The translations under genes and the position numbers were made by a program. 64,000 nucleotides of DNA from Topomyia yanbarensis (taxonomy: Eukaryota; Arthropoda; Insecta; Diptera; Culicidae). Positions 10,876 to 23,566 of this stretch are shown here, in pieces. The stretch spans positions 89,042,113 to 89,106,112 of the forward strand of contig NC_080672.1 of the NCBI RefSeq assembly GCF_030247195.1. Direction: 5' to 3'. Within the stretch, counting starts at the first letter, position 1, and each line of letters starts with the position of its first letter. The notes beneath the pieces were generated by a model, which saw only the letters and a list, made by a program, of their open reading frames with translations, was not told the DNA's origin and searched no databases.

Positions 10876-11099
10876 CACAAAAAAGTCGTAAAGGTATTGG
10901 AACATAAGTCAAAACCAAAAAAAAAATATTAAAATAAAATTAATAAGTAAACTAACTGTGTTTGTATCAGAATCTCGACCAACAATTCAACTGATAATGA
11001 AAACTTGAAAAAACTGAAAGTTTATGAGCTGTCAGTCTTCCACTCCCTAAAAAAAGGCTACGCACGTCTTCGATCCCAAATGTAATGTGCTCACTTGTG

Positions 11100-11620
11100 T
11101 TCTATTAAGAAAACTGGCTGAATCTTTTGTCAGTGAATACCAAAGCAGGTTTTGGAAAGCACGATCAATGACTGGTCAGATGTTTACTCAGCTGACAATC
11201 TCTGGATAAATTTCTTGAACAAAACTTGCGGACCCACCAGCTGTTCGTATATTTTTAAGTGGCCTTCGGCGTGAATCGTGGCGGATAATGCTTGAAATTG
11301 GTGTTCCAACAAAACTAATTAAGCTCACTGGTTAGACGCTGAATGAGCTAAAATCAAAACGGACGACTCGTTTGTGACATTAGATGAATTGAAGCATGGC
11401 GATGCACTCTCTTGTTCAACATTGCACCCGTTGGTGCGATACGAAGGTTTGATATGCAATGGAACGGACTCATCAACACTAGATCTCTCGTGCTTGTTCG
11501 TTTCGCGGACGATATCGACAACGTTGCAGTTGATCACAAGACACAGGATTTTGTTCCTTTTAAAAGGGAGGCTTCTGGAAACGGATCGCTTAAAAAATTT
11601 TGAAACACGAACATGTTCCG
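11100..11620 (+). pseudogene. RTE-clade reverse transcriptase fragment
   Basis: The plus strand encodes, across frame changes and stops, 'LAESFVSEYQSRFWKARSMT', 'FVTLDELKHGDALS', 'MFNIAPVGAIRR' and 'RFADDIDN' (11498-11521), then 'FVPFKREAS'. The order matches the palm region of RTE-type non-LTR reverse transcriptases, in which LKQGD(A)LS and GFADDID are diagnostic. The catalytic FADD is intact but the frame is broken at least twice, and neither endonuclease nor 3' end is present. It lies about 0.2 kb upstream of the TA-flanked element at 11834. Confidence 0.8.
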
Positions 11621-11833
11621 TGCTTTATACGATGGAAGAGGGAAAGTCGTCCAGTTTAGTTTACGAAGTGCGTACAAAAGAAGTTACTCTTGAGGCGACT
11701 TAGATTAGCTGATTCTTTTTGCCCCCCCCCCGTGATTTCTGATCATCTCTCTCATATTATTCTAAAACGAACAAAAGCAAACCAAGAGACTGCCGTATAC
11801 TGAAGACATGAAATCGAAATTATTGAACTTATA

Positions 11834-13404
11834 CAGGGTGTTTGGTTCATGGTTAAGAAGCTCTCGAGGGGCGATTGACTGTCATATTTGGAAGAAAAAA
11901 ATCGTTCTACACATACCAAACTTATTTGTCTTAAAATACCTCTAACTCAAAAAATATACTTTGTATTTCAAATATTGTAGTTCCACTGGAAAGGTGAGAA
12001 AATTTCGCCTTGAGTAATGCCCTCACATGTTTCACCTAATGAGTTTATGTAACCTTTTCAAAGTAATTTATTGAAAATTAAACAATTTTAATCGATTTTT
12101 CGTTCATTTCTTGAAAATCCTAATAGTTAACCTCATCATTTTAATAATCCAGATTGTTTGTCTTGAAGAGCTGCATAATTCGTTCTTTGACATGATACAC
12201 TTACCTTTTCTTATTTTCATGAGTTTGGATTATTCAACTTGGATATTTTTATCTCATTTTCACTAATACCAGCTCTAATTGAAAAAATATGGCACTTATT
12301 GTACTTTTTTCTCTTTATTCGAAAGCCAGGAAAATTTTACAGAGAAAAATGTGTTAATACCTTTCAGTTAAGTGAATTTAGTATTCTTTTAGCAGTAAAT
12401 TAATTTAAAGTTAGTGCTATTATTAGCATTTTCGTTAATTTTCTTAAAATAGTAAATAATAAATATCACCATTATTATCATAGAAATAATGCATCTCAGC
12501 AAGTTCTACAGTTCTTTCATTGACTCCATTCAATTATCTCTTTTGGTTTCGATACAAAATCGTTTTTATCACATCGTTTCATATAACGATTTCGAGCCCA
12601 CTGCATTTGTGGCGAGGTCATGCTGTGTTAACTATTAAATAGCAGCAAAATGAAAAGAGATATAGACAAAGTGTCAAAAAAAGTTATAGAGAACATTAAG
12701 GGGCATCAAATGAACAATAGTAACGATAAATTTTGTTAATCAATAATTAGAATAATTAAAAAACTCTCCAAAAACACAAATTTTGAGTTATTTCGTTAGT
12801 AAAAAATCATTTAGTAAACTTAACTAAAAGATATTTGTACATACACTGATAGTACATTTTCTCAGTTTTCCAATGAAATCTTGTAAATAACGATATAAAG
12901 CATATTTTTTAGATTAGAGTCTTTTAAGCACTTGCAAGTCGGTTACAGGAAAAGTATAGTAATGAAATTACAAAGAAATGAGAAGAGATAGGAATATGTC
13001 GTCCAAGAACAAATTATGAATCGTCCTAAAACCCCACTTTTGGATAATGGATATTGCTATAATCATACTTCATTATTTCGAGAAAATTAGCAAAAACCTC
13101 TTCAAAAACACTAACTTTTAACTACTTTACAGCTAAAAGGTAATTAAAACTGATTTACTAAAAGATATGAGAGCACCATTCAATAGGAAATTTTCTCACC
13201 TTTCGAATGGAACTAAAAGATTTAAAATACAAAGTATATTTTTAAAGTTAGAGGTATTTTAAGACAAATAAATTTTTTTGCACAAAAAGTTCAATAACTC
13301 TGTAACGGTTGAGATTTGATGGTATGTGTAGAACAATTTTTTTTCTCTAAATATGACAGACTATCACCCCCCGAGAGGTTCTTAACAATGAACCAAACAC
13401 CCTG
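11834..13404. mobile_element. TA-flanked TIR element, 1.57 kb
   Basis: It begins CAGGGTGTTTGGTTCATGG at 11834 and ends with the inverted form at 13404, flanked by TA on both sides (11832-11833, 13405-13406). The inverted repeats extend about 200 bp inward with mismatches, including matched 'TTCTACACATACCA' and 'GAGGTATTTTAAGACAAAT' segments. TA target choice fits the IS630-Tc1-mariner superfamily. No transposase frame survives, so it is non-autonomous. Confidence 0.85.
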
Positions 13405-13406
13405 TA

Positions 13407-16130
13407 GATTCAACCAGTCACAACATTTTAGTCGCAACAGTGGTTTAATATGGAACGAATCCTTCGCATGAAAATGAAATTTAGTGCCAATGAAAAACAA
13501 AAACTGTCGTCTCGGCTATATCGTTCTCAGTAAATTGAAATAATTGTTTGCTGAGTACGCTTGAATATGACGCCAAGTATTTATACTAAGAGTACAGAGA
13601 GTGCAAGACCTAATATAGAAATTCAATCTGGTCACAATTAAAAAACTTGACATTTAAATTTAAAATAGAATTATGAATTATGTTAAACGTGATAATCACT
13701 TACGATGAAGCGTTTACCTTTGGAGAGATTTAGTGCTCAGTCGCCCATAAAAATTCTACTTTTCTTTAAATAATTTCTTTAGTGGACTCGGCTCAATGCT
13801 TTAGCAAATCGGAGCAGTGGTTCTTTTAGCTATTTCTATCTATTTCCAATAATAAAAATAATAAAACGAGTTTTAATGGTAGTCCAGCAGATCTATCGCA
13901 TGCTCTTAGCCATTGCACGTCAATACCTGTTTACGAGGCGGGGAAATATTTTTTTCCTTATCCACTGCGTATAGAGTGTCGTTCACATCTGCCACTAAAC
14001 ATTAAACACTTCCGTGTCATCATCGTGGTTGCTGCCTTTATGTTCACGAACACCTAATTTCTTCCTTGCTCGTTGCCTTTACGAGTGTGAATTTCCTCAA
14101 TGATAGTGTTGGCTGAAGATTTTGAGATACTTGACGCAGCTTTTGCCGTTGTCAATATTACCTGAACAGGTAGTGCCATAAATTCGGTAATTGTTTGTGT
14201 TGAGCGGTTTTTGATCCGGGTAAACCGTAGTGTGCCGTTTTTTCACAGAACTGGTCCTAATTTGTTCTTGATATGCGCCAAGAATACTATGTGATGATAT
14301 AATACTATCACATTATGTTCTATACTGTGTTTCTCCCCAATTTGACATATATCTCTAAGAAAGCTGTATCCGACCTTGTAACCAAACATTGATTTCTCAC
14401 CGTTCATATATATGAAACACTTAATTATAACATTGTCTCACACAACCATGTGTTTAAAATTATTCAAAATGAGAGGTTTCGCCTGAGGCAATTTATTGAA
14501 CGCTATGAGCGCTGAATACTTGACATGATAGAATTTGATAAAAGTGACTATCGTAAATCCAACCTCCATTTTCACCTTCAGAAAATGTTCCTCATCACGA
14601 GTACTCGATCTTATGCGAGTCATCAATAATCGCAGTATTTGGCTGGAGCACCACTTCTTGCTTCTGCCACTCACTCATCTCGACAGATTACTAAGGCAAG
14701 AAATATAGTAGCTGTTTCCTTTGTTCTTCAAACAAGGCACACAATATAAAAGTCGTTCGCTTCGCACGGACAGAAACATAAACCATACTGAGTTTCGTGA
14801 CCGTTGTTCTTGGTTGTTAGAAACTGTAATCTTCTTTAACTTTTTCTGATAATCAAATTTTAAAAATTTATTTTTCTTTAAATTTTAGCTACGTGCCTGA
14901 ATCGACATGTATTGTACATGGGTATCATCGAAACTACACTGAAGAAAAGTGAGAAAAAACGACTAAGAATATTATTTTTAATTACCAGTCACTGTAAAAA
15001 GCAGCCAGTGAGGTTGACCGGCAGCTTGTACAGAAGCTGATGTTGCATGTTAAGTCCAAGGTTGAATTTTAAATCGAGAGGAATAAATATCGTTTAGCCC
15101 ATACTGTAGCTTTAAACTACTTACAGAAAACACATACAATTTTTTATAATTACGTTTCATTTTAAACCAAACAGCTTCTTACTCTCTTCCGATTGAAACC
15201 GATTTTAAATTTCATAAGCTTTAATAAGACTGCTGCGTTTTTATTCAATTCCAGTATAACTTGATATTACACAAACAAAAGCGGATTACTAAAAAATACC
15301 GAATTACAGAAAAAATCTGATCACTATAGTGAACACAATTAGACGTACCTTACCGAACAAAGCTTCGAATCAAGAATTAAAAGGCTTTTGCAATTCAAAG
15401 AAAATTATCAACACATTAGTAATAACTCGACGATCGACTAGCGGCTATCCTTAGTCAACTCGTTTGCATTAGCAAACAAACATTAGCATTCTAATGTACC
15501 CTACGTACAAATGGCTGCAATCGATAGCGTCGCACAGCTATTACCCTTTTATATACTGTTTACTAATGAGACTGGAAAATTAAAAGCTAATTACACTTAG
15601 CAGTACCGACAACCTGTCCCTTGTTCTGGTCCTGACCTGTTATATGTTCCGCTTCGAACTCGTCCTCGCATGCACTCACTTCTTGTGCTAGCCCTTGCTT
15701 ATTCCAACCCATTAAGCTTGTTTGAGCGTAATGATAAATAAATAAGAGTAATATTCACGAACAAGCAAAAAGTAAAGCCATGCTCTCGCTCCGAAGCAAT
15801 TGCCGGCGTGTGTGTGCATGTGTGTATGTGTGTACTGGAATAAGTTATCCCAGGTCATTATCGCTTCAACAGTGCTATTTGTTGGCGAAACACCCGCGGG
15901 TACAAGGGAACCCGAGGTATGCATCTGGCGTCTCATGTCTGAACTCTGCAACCCATCCTGGGCACTGCCCCACATTCTGTCTATTTTGACCAGCCCAACT
16001 ACACGAGTGCGCTGCTTGTGTATCAACATCATATCCATTACATTGATTCACGGTGCTTATCTTGATGCATAAAACGTGTACATATACTATTGGCTGAACA
16101 CTGATTTTGCCGGTAGATAGGTTCGTCGTT
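13407..16130. other. No gene recognised
   Basis: AT-rich sequence. At 13788 there is a degenerate copy of the CTCGGCTCAATG hairpin motif seen at 27940. The stretch 14200-14700 has minus-strand blocks that look faintly coding but are interrupted by stops. Around 15590-16080 composition rises and several overlapping frames occur, including a TG-rich run at 15809-15834; no domain was recognised. Confidence 0.35.
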
Positions 16131-16136
16131 CCGTTG

Positions 16137-16163
16137 GTCGGTCGGTCGGTCGGTCGGTTGGTC
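16137..16163 (+). repeat. GGTC microsatellite
   Basis: Five or six tandem copies of GGTC/TCGG ending in GGTTGG. Confidence 0.9.
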
Positions 16164-16169
16164 ATGGAT

Positions 16170-17585
16170 TGCTTGCTCACCATTTGAAGGATCAGCCCAG
16201 CTTGTTAAGCGAACACCGCCCGAACTAATATGTTATATCCTACAACCCCCGCCTACCCCTCGTCCTAAGAACCCAAAATATTATGATGGTAATCAGACTG
16301 TTGCATTTGTGCGCGATTTGGCCAGTGATGCCCTCAAAAAGCGATTAGTTATTGTTGCCACATCCCCACAAACACCCCTTTGCTGAACTCAGATAACGAA
16401 CCTGACCTTGCGAGTCAGCTGCTTTTGCGCTGGCCACCAGTACACCGAAAAGCGGATCAGAGCCGATGCACTCCACGTTGTTCGGTGTGGGGTGTTTTCG
16501 TGTGTTAGAATTATTACCCTTGAATAAATTTTGCATAACTTTGGCACCGGTCCAGCGAGCGAGCAACCACTTGCCCCGCCTAGACGCCCAGGTTGCTCTG
16601 CTGACTGACTGAAAGAACCGGGATCGTTTCTCAAGAGGAAACACTCGAAACGAAATCAGTAGAATACAATACAAAACCCAACCAACGGTGCGGCGGCAGT
16701 CTGTGGAGCTGCAACACGAATCAAACATAGGCAAACTGTGTTTTGTGACACGAGAAAATAGCGTTAAAAATTGTACCATTATTTATATTTCGTAAGTTGC
16801 TCGTTTTATTTATTTCCTGCGTTTTCTGTAGTTATATTTTCCAGCTGAATGATGGTGCGATGGGGACTGGATTATATTTCGGTGCAACTTTTTCCGGGCC
16901 AATGGTCGATGGTTGTTGGTCTGGGTTTTTCGTGTGGAAATGCGTTGTAACTTTTGTCTAGTGGAAGGTGAGGACCAGGGTAATTTTTATACCATTTGAG
17001 GACCTCTGGGCGTAATAAAGCTTTGGTGAGTTGGGGAATTCAATGATTTTTTCTATTAGAAGCCACAACCAATTGCGACGGGTTTGCAGTTATTGACTAA
17101 CTTTTTTTTCTTGCGCATATAAGACTATTTTTTCCCTTAAAACAGTCGAAATTGATAAGTTTTATCAGATTTGAATAACGAAGATATATCAAAATTCCAT
17201 TTTGCACCATTTAGGGGGGAGTCTGGTGCAAAGTGCTCAAACCGAAAGTAATTTTGTTTTACGATTTTGAAGGCAAGGCAACATCAGACCTCTTGTGAAA
17301 TCTTAAGGTTTGTGACCTGTGATTTCTTAGGTCACAATTTTCCCCGTCGCTTTGGTCACTGAGCCCAGCATGTATATATTTGAAAATATTGTTATTTTTT
17401 TTGTCGTATAAATAAATAACAGTGTACGGTCTATCTCGTGTATTTGACGACGCCTGTTCTTTGTTTATACTTTAAAATTATTGTTCGTAAATGTCTAAAT
17501 AGAATTTAAACGTCAAACCATTACTACTCCGTGCTTGCATGTTTGAGTCACGTTTAAGTTCTGCTTAATAGTCCAGGTTGGTGTC
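16170..17585. other. No gene recognised
   Basis: Mixed single-copy-looking sequence. The longest frame (16345-16779, minus, 144 codons) starts without splice or domain support; its neighbours in other frames are equally open. Nothing here can be named. Confidence 0.35.
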
Positions 17586-17599
17586 AAACGTAGGTTTTG

Positions 17600-17775
17600 T
17601 TATTTATTTGTTCAGAGATTTATTTTTTTTGTCTATTTATTTATTTTTATATCTATTTATTTATATACTTATTTATTCATATATTTATTTATTTGCTTAT
17701 TTATTTATTTATATTTGTTATTTATTTTGCTTGTTTATTTATTATTCATTTTGTTATTATATTTTTTTGTTATAA
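17600..17775 (+). repeat. TTTATTTA-type low-complexity tract
   Basis: Irregular tandem TTTA/TTTATA repeats over about 175 bp; the hydrophobic frames across it are translation artefacts. Confidence 0.9.
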
Positions 17776-18039
17776 TTGTTCAATATTTAAAAAAAAATCA
17801 AGAAAACAAGTACCGCACATTAAATATTCTTGATAGCTTTTGTACTAAAAATATTTCGTGACACCAACCAAAATGATAAAATGTTTGTAAATGTCAACCG
17901 TCATCGTTCTGTCATCTCATCATCACCGTCATCAATGCGGGGTGGGATGCGAGGAGGCGCGGTGGGTATATTTTGGAAAACGGACAGGGCAAGGATAAAA
18001 TCTACCACGAAAAAGTAATGCGGTCTCTAATAGTTAACC

Positions 18040-18855
18040 GGCCCGGAGGAGAGAAGACCCGCAACAGCGATAGTCACCGACCAAAAAGTGACCGCGCGTT
18101 ACGTTGAAAGTTTTCGGTATTTGTGCCAGTCGATCCTTAGGATCTAATTTCCCGCCGTTCAGAACCGCCACACGAACGCTAAGTTTTGTTCGGCCAGTCG
18201 AGTGGAATGAATGTGGTTACCGGTTTTTGAAAGTACTACAGAAGTACGACTACGTCGCGAGTGCAACAAAAGGTCAGTGTTTGGTGAAGTCAAAGAACGC
18301 CGTTGAAGACACCATTCCCTAAGTACCGGTAGGGTTTTAGTGGTAGTGACCGTAAAAGCTAAAAATCCCACTCGACTTAGTGTTTGACACTCGTGTTTTA
18401 AAAGTGCGCATTGTATCACTGCCCGGGCCCCGTAGTGAAACGCAGGCCTCCGCTACGAATAGGCCGAGTTGCTGCTTCATCTGGAGTCGCCATCGTCCGT
18501 CTGTTCCTACACCACCATCGAAGCCCATCCCGCATCCAGCCTGAAGAAAGTCGACCAACGATCATCACGGCCGCAACGGTATCGCCAGGAGAAGGTTTTG
18601 GTGAATAAAAGTGCGCAAGTAAAAATTCAAAAAAATATTTTCTGTTTCTTTTTCAAAAGAATAATTAGTAGTAAATTTAAACTGTAAGGTCTCTCTATAC
18701 AAGTTGTGTCGTCCATTTTGTTTACAGTGCATTCCTTTAGGTACTTGTTTCCGCCGAAAATTAATTACGATTCGCTCAGTGACCATAGTGTGGGAAGAAA
18801 AGTCCGCCCAGTGTGAATTTCTCCAGGAGACCGTAGTGAAACGACCCTAATAGCT
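18040..18855 (+). other. Candidate untranslated exon or promoter-proximal region
   Basis: This block is markedly more GC-rich than its flanks, has no long frame, and ends at AATAGCTG|GTGAGTACAG, a strong splice donor at 18856. It carries several 'GTAGTGAAACG' and 'AGTGTGA' type phrases resembling insect 5' untranslated leaders. It could be the 5' leader of a host gene or of an LTR element. No start codon with a convincing frame follows. Function unknown. Confidence 0.3.
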
Positions 18856-18941
18856 GGTGAGTACAGTGTGGCCCCACCTCCACACACAAGAAAACGTTAC
18901 GAAAACGATACGTAACAGGTTTATTCATACAATCGTAATAT

Positions 18942-19680
18942 AGGGGAACCCGGGACTATTCGGACCTACCTAAGCAAAATGTCCTTTTAGTGGACAGATG
19001 TCAAAAAATTTATCGGTCGAAGGTTCTAATTATTAGTTTGAAACATTTTGGTGCCATAAAAGTTCATTTGCAAAACTCTACGTTTTTCCATCCTTTTACA
19101 ATATAGGGGTAATTCGGAGCAATTCAGGCCATCATTTTTTTAAGTTTTTTTTACAATGGAGATATGTTTACCTATGGAATATTTATTAGAGAAACTACTT
19201 AAGAACCAAAAAAAAAAAATAAATAAATTGAGTTATAAAAACTTAATCTGGTTAGTTACAGCTGTCGATTGGAATATCATGTATTTTCTTTGCTGTAGCG
19301 TGTGCAATCGTCTGCGTAGCCACAAGCCGCTGAACGGTGTTCGATGGAATAGGGGGTCCGAATAGCCCCGTACGCTCATTTCGTACAAAAATGGTAAGCG
19401 TCTTGAAAATATCTGTGTTTTCACCCAAACAAAAATCATTCCATAAACCTGATATTTTATTCACTTTTATTTCTTACATTAATCACGGTTTTACCATTAC
19501 AATGATTTTTGTTATGAGGATGGCAAAAAATGAAACACGTTGTATCTCCTTTCTAAAAAATCGAACAATTGGATTTAGCTGTCAAAATTAATGTTTTAGA
19601 ATAGCGGTTTCACAAATACGTACGACAGTCAGAAAGTCTTCCGATTTTGTAAGAAATCAAGGGTTCCGAATTATCCCCAC
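18942..19680. mobile_element. Probable TIR element with 'AATTCGGA' ends
   Basis: The left end AGGGGAACCCGGGACTATTCGG (18942-) is loosely mirrored by GGTTCCGAATTATCCCCAC at 19662-19680. Internal copies of the CCGAATAGCCCC phrase occur near 19360. It resembles the element at 50763-51936. Boundaries are uncertain because a TTAA MITE inserted immediately to the right. Confidence 0.45.
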
Positions 19681-19688
19681 CGTCTTAA

Positions 19689-20403
19689 CCGTTATGTGTC
19701 CAACAAAAAAACACCTTTAACAGGCCGACGTGAATACCCGGGTACCCATAAATTGAAATGCTCATAACTATGGCTGCCTTTAACCGCACTTTTAGATGTT
19801 TTAGATTCAGGAACTTGTTCACTTTTTGATTATGTGAAATAAAACTGAATGAATGGACCTGGTTCTTGGTAATCCGGTTTGCCCGGAGTAATGTTTCAGT
19901 ACTAGGCTATGATTTGTAAATTTTAATTAGGTCTTAGCAATATGAGTATCAAAACTCTTTTATGTTGTCTCGAAAGTCTGTTATTTATTGTTAAGGAACC
20001 ATATGCTAATTTGACCTCGGAATGGCCACTCACGGCTCCAGGGGAACCTGCTCTGAAATGTTCGTTCCGCGGTCAAATAACCAAATGGTTCCACAACTAC
20101 GAGATACAGCCTGCTGATGCAATTACAAGAATTTTGATATACATATTGCCAGTATTCCATTGAAATTCACAAATAGTATCCAAACACTGGAACACCCACG
20201 TCGGCCTGTTACGTAGTAAAACAAATCAGGACACCTCCTTACTCCCCCTTTTATTATATAAACAATACTATTAACCCAAAAGCTTGACTTAGTGAAGTTC
20301 TAAGATGTCACAAACTTAGAATTTCCAGCTATGGATAAAACATTGGAATTTCATTATTTGAAACCTAAAAAGATACCCGGGTACCCCGTGGGACACATAA
20401 CGG
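19689..20403. mobile_element. TTAA-flanked MITE (piggyBac-like), 715 bp
   Basis: A perfect 13-bp TIR CCGTTATGTGTCC at 19689-19701 is mirrored by GGACACATAACGG at 20391-20403, with TTAA on each outer side (19685-19688 and 20404-20407). TTAA duplication is the hallmark of the piggyBac superfamily. A subterminal ATACCCGGGTACC occurs near both ends. The internal 73-codon frame (19942-20163) has no transposase motif, so the element is non-autonomous. Confidence 0.85.
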
Positions 20404-20639
20404 TTAATAGTTCCGGATCACTCTACAGAAAAAATCAGTCACGCAGAACCACAAGTACCACAAATGATCTAAGTACCAGTCACAGTGGTTCGTCTCCAAC
20501 AACAACAACAAACACACATACGAGTAGACGTCCAACCATTTCCATGTCAATGACCGCCATGGCGGACATAATAACTTTTGATAAAATTATCCGAAACAGG
20601 AAATTCAATAAGATTTATAAAACTTAGACTTGCAGTAAT

Positions 20640-20872
20640 GAATCGGTGAACGAAAAAAATAGAAAAAAGTTTGAATTTCGGAAAATGGCATCAAACAATC
20701 GAAAAAACTCACATTTTAAAATTAAATTTGCTCACTTTTCTTCGTAGTACTGGGAAGAATTTTTTTTTGTTCAATTTTCCGTAGTTCATCAACTGGCTAT
20801 ATATGTAGCCGTTCTCATAACAAAAATCATGTCGATCAGTTGAATATTTTTTGAGTTATCGTGTCCGCTATT
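20640..20872 (+). repeat. Dispersed repeat, copy 1
   Basis: It matches, in opposite orientation, 35525-35760 across shared blocks: 'GGAAAATGGC', 'GCTCACTTTTCTTC', 'TTTTTGAGTTATCGT'. Identity is moderate. Family unknown. Confidence 0.6.
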
Positions 20873-20896
20873 TTTTTTATTAATTGGTTTATGTCA

Positions 20897-20929
20897 CACG
20901 GCTCATAGCGGTAGCTTAACGGAGCCGTG
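20897..20929. repeat. CACGGCTC hairpin
   Basis: An 8-bp perfect stem, CACGGCTC (20897-20904) with GAGCCGTG (20922-20929). It is related to the hairpin at 27940-27968 and to a degenerate copy at 13788. Possibly the 3' structure of a transposon family. Confidence 0.55.
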
Positions 20930-21082
20930 GACCTTTTATATGTTTACAGTTTGTAAAAATAAAATTACGAACATATATTATTGATTATTCATTGGATCTC
21001 GTGCTGGCAGCTATTATTGCGAGCGGAGACCTTTTTTCGCGGAGGAAAAACATTTGTTTGCTCGCGTACTGCTCCAGGGGGC

Positions 21083-21493
21083 TCATTTAAATATAAATCC
21101 ATCATCATTGTTATTATATTCCTTGCCGATGTTGCTTACGGTTGATTTTGGGGTGCTGGATGCTTCTTTCCTGTGATCCATTATGGTCTGAACAGCTACC
21201 GCAAATTTGATCACCGTTTGTGGTTCAGACATTGGTATTGAAAGCTCTGTTTTGGGTTGGTTTGCCGTAGATAAGTTGTCCATCGGCTGAGATGCATTCT
21301 CCTCTGCATCTTTCGCGCAATGTTGTCCATTATGTGCTGTCTGATTACAATACTTGCATGTAGGAATTTTCCCCTGCATAGTAGACTGCCCAGAAAAATA
21401 ATGAATTATAGAAAACTTAATCGGCCCTCCCCTGAGTCGATTCCTAGTCCCACCAGGAGTACCAGCACCAAATTTGAAGCAAATCGGGCAAGT
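21083..21493 (-). CDS. Gag-like ORF with CCHC zinc knuckle
   Basis: A minus-strand frame is open from a stop at 21494-21496 to a stop at 21083 (136 codons); the first ATG is at 21379. Before that ATG the frame reads 'GTPGGTRNRLRGGPIKFS' and 'HYFSGQSTMQGKIP', then 'CKYCNQTAHNGQHC', a textbook C-x2-C-x4-H-x4-C zinc knuckle that binds nucleic acid in retroelement Gag/ORF1 proteins. The remaining 70 or so residues are polar and low in complexity. It is probably the C-terminal part of a non-LTR ORF1; the 5' part was lost where the TIR element at 21518 begins. No reverse transcriptase follows downstream (lower coordinates). The clade is not certain. Confidence 0.7.
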   Translation of the reverse strand, partial: TCPICFKFGAGTPGGTRNRLRGGPIKFSIIHYFSGQSTMQGKIPTCKYCNQTAHNGQHCAKDAEENASQPMDNLSTANQPKTELSIPMSEPQTVIKFAVAVQTIMDHRKEASSTPKSTVSNIGKEYNNNDDGFIFK

Positions 21494-21517
21494 CTAGCTA
21501 GCGGACCAACGCACAGT

Positions 21518-22334
21518 GTTTCAAAATAGGCAAAAACGTGATCGAAATTGTTTTGACCAAGAAAAAACGATTTTCGAGCTATAGTGTCTTCAGCAAAGTT
21601 GTAGGGAATATAATAAGAAACAACTACCTACCTCTCCACCATGTAACTGCATGCTTGATACTTCCTCCTTTTACCCTGAAATGTTTGATGTAATTTTTGA
21701 ATGGCCCTGTAAAAGCGTTTTACAGTCGTTTTTTAATATATGATTTTGCATGCAAGAGACAGCATGCGACAAATGGCTATCCCTGGATTCAATAGCGTTT
21801 GCTTCATAGATTCGAATGAATATGCCTTTTTCTGCGAAAATTTGCGGATTTGAGTGTTATTTCATACCAAAATGTTGCTTTTTTGGCACAAAAAATTTCG
21901 ATAACTCAACAGATATAAGAGATAGAAATAAACTTGTATAACAAAAATTGTGTATTTTTATACCAAATGAAATCTTAGAACATTTTGAAATTCTAAAAAA
22001 TTACCCAGAAAAGTTAAGTTGAAAAAAGTGATTTCCAGGGGTGTATCATAGAAAACTCCACAAATGTGTATTAAAATCAAAAGATAGAAACATAGTCTCT
22101 TCAGCAAAGTTGTTTCTTATTATATTCCCTACAACTTTGCTGAATACAGTTTTTTTAGTATTTTTATAAATGACCAAACAAAAATTTTCTTCTCAGCTTA
22201 AGGGGGATTAATCACCAAACTAATACTTCAATAAGATGAGGAATATTTTATAGACAAACTTTGCTGAAGACACTACAGCTCGAAAATCGTTTTGGTCAAA
22301 ACAATTTCGATCACGTTTTTGCCTGTTTGGAAAC
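21518..22334. mobile_element. TIR MITE, about 0.8 kb
   Basis: TIRs of about 100 bp: GGCAAAAACGTGATCGAAAT and AACGATTTTCGAGCT on the left recur inverted at the right end (22263-22334). Inner arms share 'CTTCAGCAAAGTTGT' and 'ATTATATTCCCTACAACTTTGC'. The centre also contains other inverted segments. Coding potential is absent. It abuts the truncated Gag-like ORF. Confidence 0.75.
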
Positions 22335-22789
22335 CCGAGCAACACCGGTTGTTGATTAGCAGCTTCAGCAACATAATTCGTCACATAAAGGTATACGGCA
22401 ACGATGATTGAGGTGGTTTAGCAACCAAAAAAGCGCACGTGCAAAAGCTTATGCTTATGCAGTTAATCGTTGTCGTTGCTTGTTACAAGTGCTACTTGGG
22501 AACACTGTGCAACGTGCCTGAAGTTTGTACGAGATTTTCCGGCAATTTACATGGAGAATACCCGCTAGCTCGCATTTTCGTCGTTAGATGGTACTCTATG
22601 CATTCTATTATCACTATAAGTGAAAATAAGAAATATAATTTAATTGTCTACAACTTTGTTGAAGACCGCTAGTCAATCCGGATTTGTTAAAAGAAGTCAT
22701 TAAACCATTAACGAAGCGATGTCTGAGTCAGTTTTGCATGGGGCCTAGAAGTGCATAGTTGTATCAGCACACGATTCCCACTAACTATG

Positions 22790-23102
22790 CATTTTTGTGA
22801 AATAATGGTTGGATTTAGTTAAATAGTCACCTGTGGCCGCATAGAAGGCGCCAACACTAACGTTCTATCGAAGAGAGATAGAATATCGAGATGTTCGGAA
22901 GAATTATTGCAGAATGTTTGTTCTACAACTTTGTAGAAGATACCTAATTGCTATCTCTCTTCGTTGAAAAGTTAGTGGTGGCACCCACTATGCGGTAACA
23001 TGAGGAACTAAAATATTCTACCCAGAACTTAACTCATGTTATTTACTAAAATTCTTCTGAACCCACTATTGAGCCAAATCTAACCATTATTTCACAAAAA
23101 TG
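22790..23102. mobile_element. TIR MITE, 313 bp
   Basis: Ends CATTTTTGTGAAATAATGGT (22790-) and the inverted form at 23083-23102 pair over about 28 bp with few mismatches. Inside, 22866-22990 forms a further imperfect hairpin (GAAGAGAGATAG / CTATCTCTCTTC). Confidence 0.75.
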
Positions 23103-23116
23103 TTTAGTTTAGTTCA

Positions 23117-23147
23117 ACTGTCTCTGGCAACACTGCTCCATAGGAAT
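23117..23147 (+). repeat. Short conserved phrase shared with 30361
   Basis: ACTGTCTCTGGCAACACTGC (23118-) is nearly the same as ACTGTCCCTGGCAGCACTGC at 30363 inside the TTAA MITE. It may be a shared terminal segment of a repeat family. Confidence 0.4.
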
Positions 23148-23566
23148 CTTTCAAAAAGTAAGTTGCTTAAAAATTGTGTTGGCGGATTCTCGAATTTGGT
23201 GTTTGTTGATGGTTACGGGTACGGGTGTTGCCACCACGTTGATTCTGATGGGTGCTCCGTGGTGATGGGAGGGGAGCTTCCCTGTTCTTGTTTCTGGGTG
23301 ACATTCCTCGAGAAATCTCCTGCGCACCAGCGGCGTGGCCAAAGTGTTCGTCCCTCTGTGGGTCGAAGGGCGTTGGTGCTTCGGTGTAGTTTAATGGGCC
23401 AGGGAGGTGTGGTAGAACGCGCATTGATGGTGCTTTGTGATGGTGTTGATCGGAGAGCTTCGGTGGTAGTTGGGAGTTCCTGACCGTAGAAGGCCGCAGG
23501 GACTCTCCCCTCAGCTCCGGAGAGTGTGTCGGGGGTCCGCGTTCGTTTCTTGGTCTTTCTTGCATG

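Noticed and set aside
16345..16779. 144-codon minus-strand frame, possible novel gene
   Set aside because: No domain, no splice or start context; equally open frames overlap it.
17578..17833. Hydrophobic plus-strand frames suggesting membrane peptides
   Set aside because: They lie in a TTTATTTA low-complexity tract.
23100..23483. 127-codon plus-strand frame and other plus-strand frames over 23.1-25.5 kb
   Set aside because: They are shadows of the I-clade element, whose motifs all read on the minus strand.
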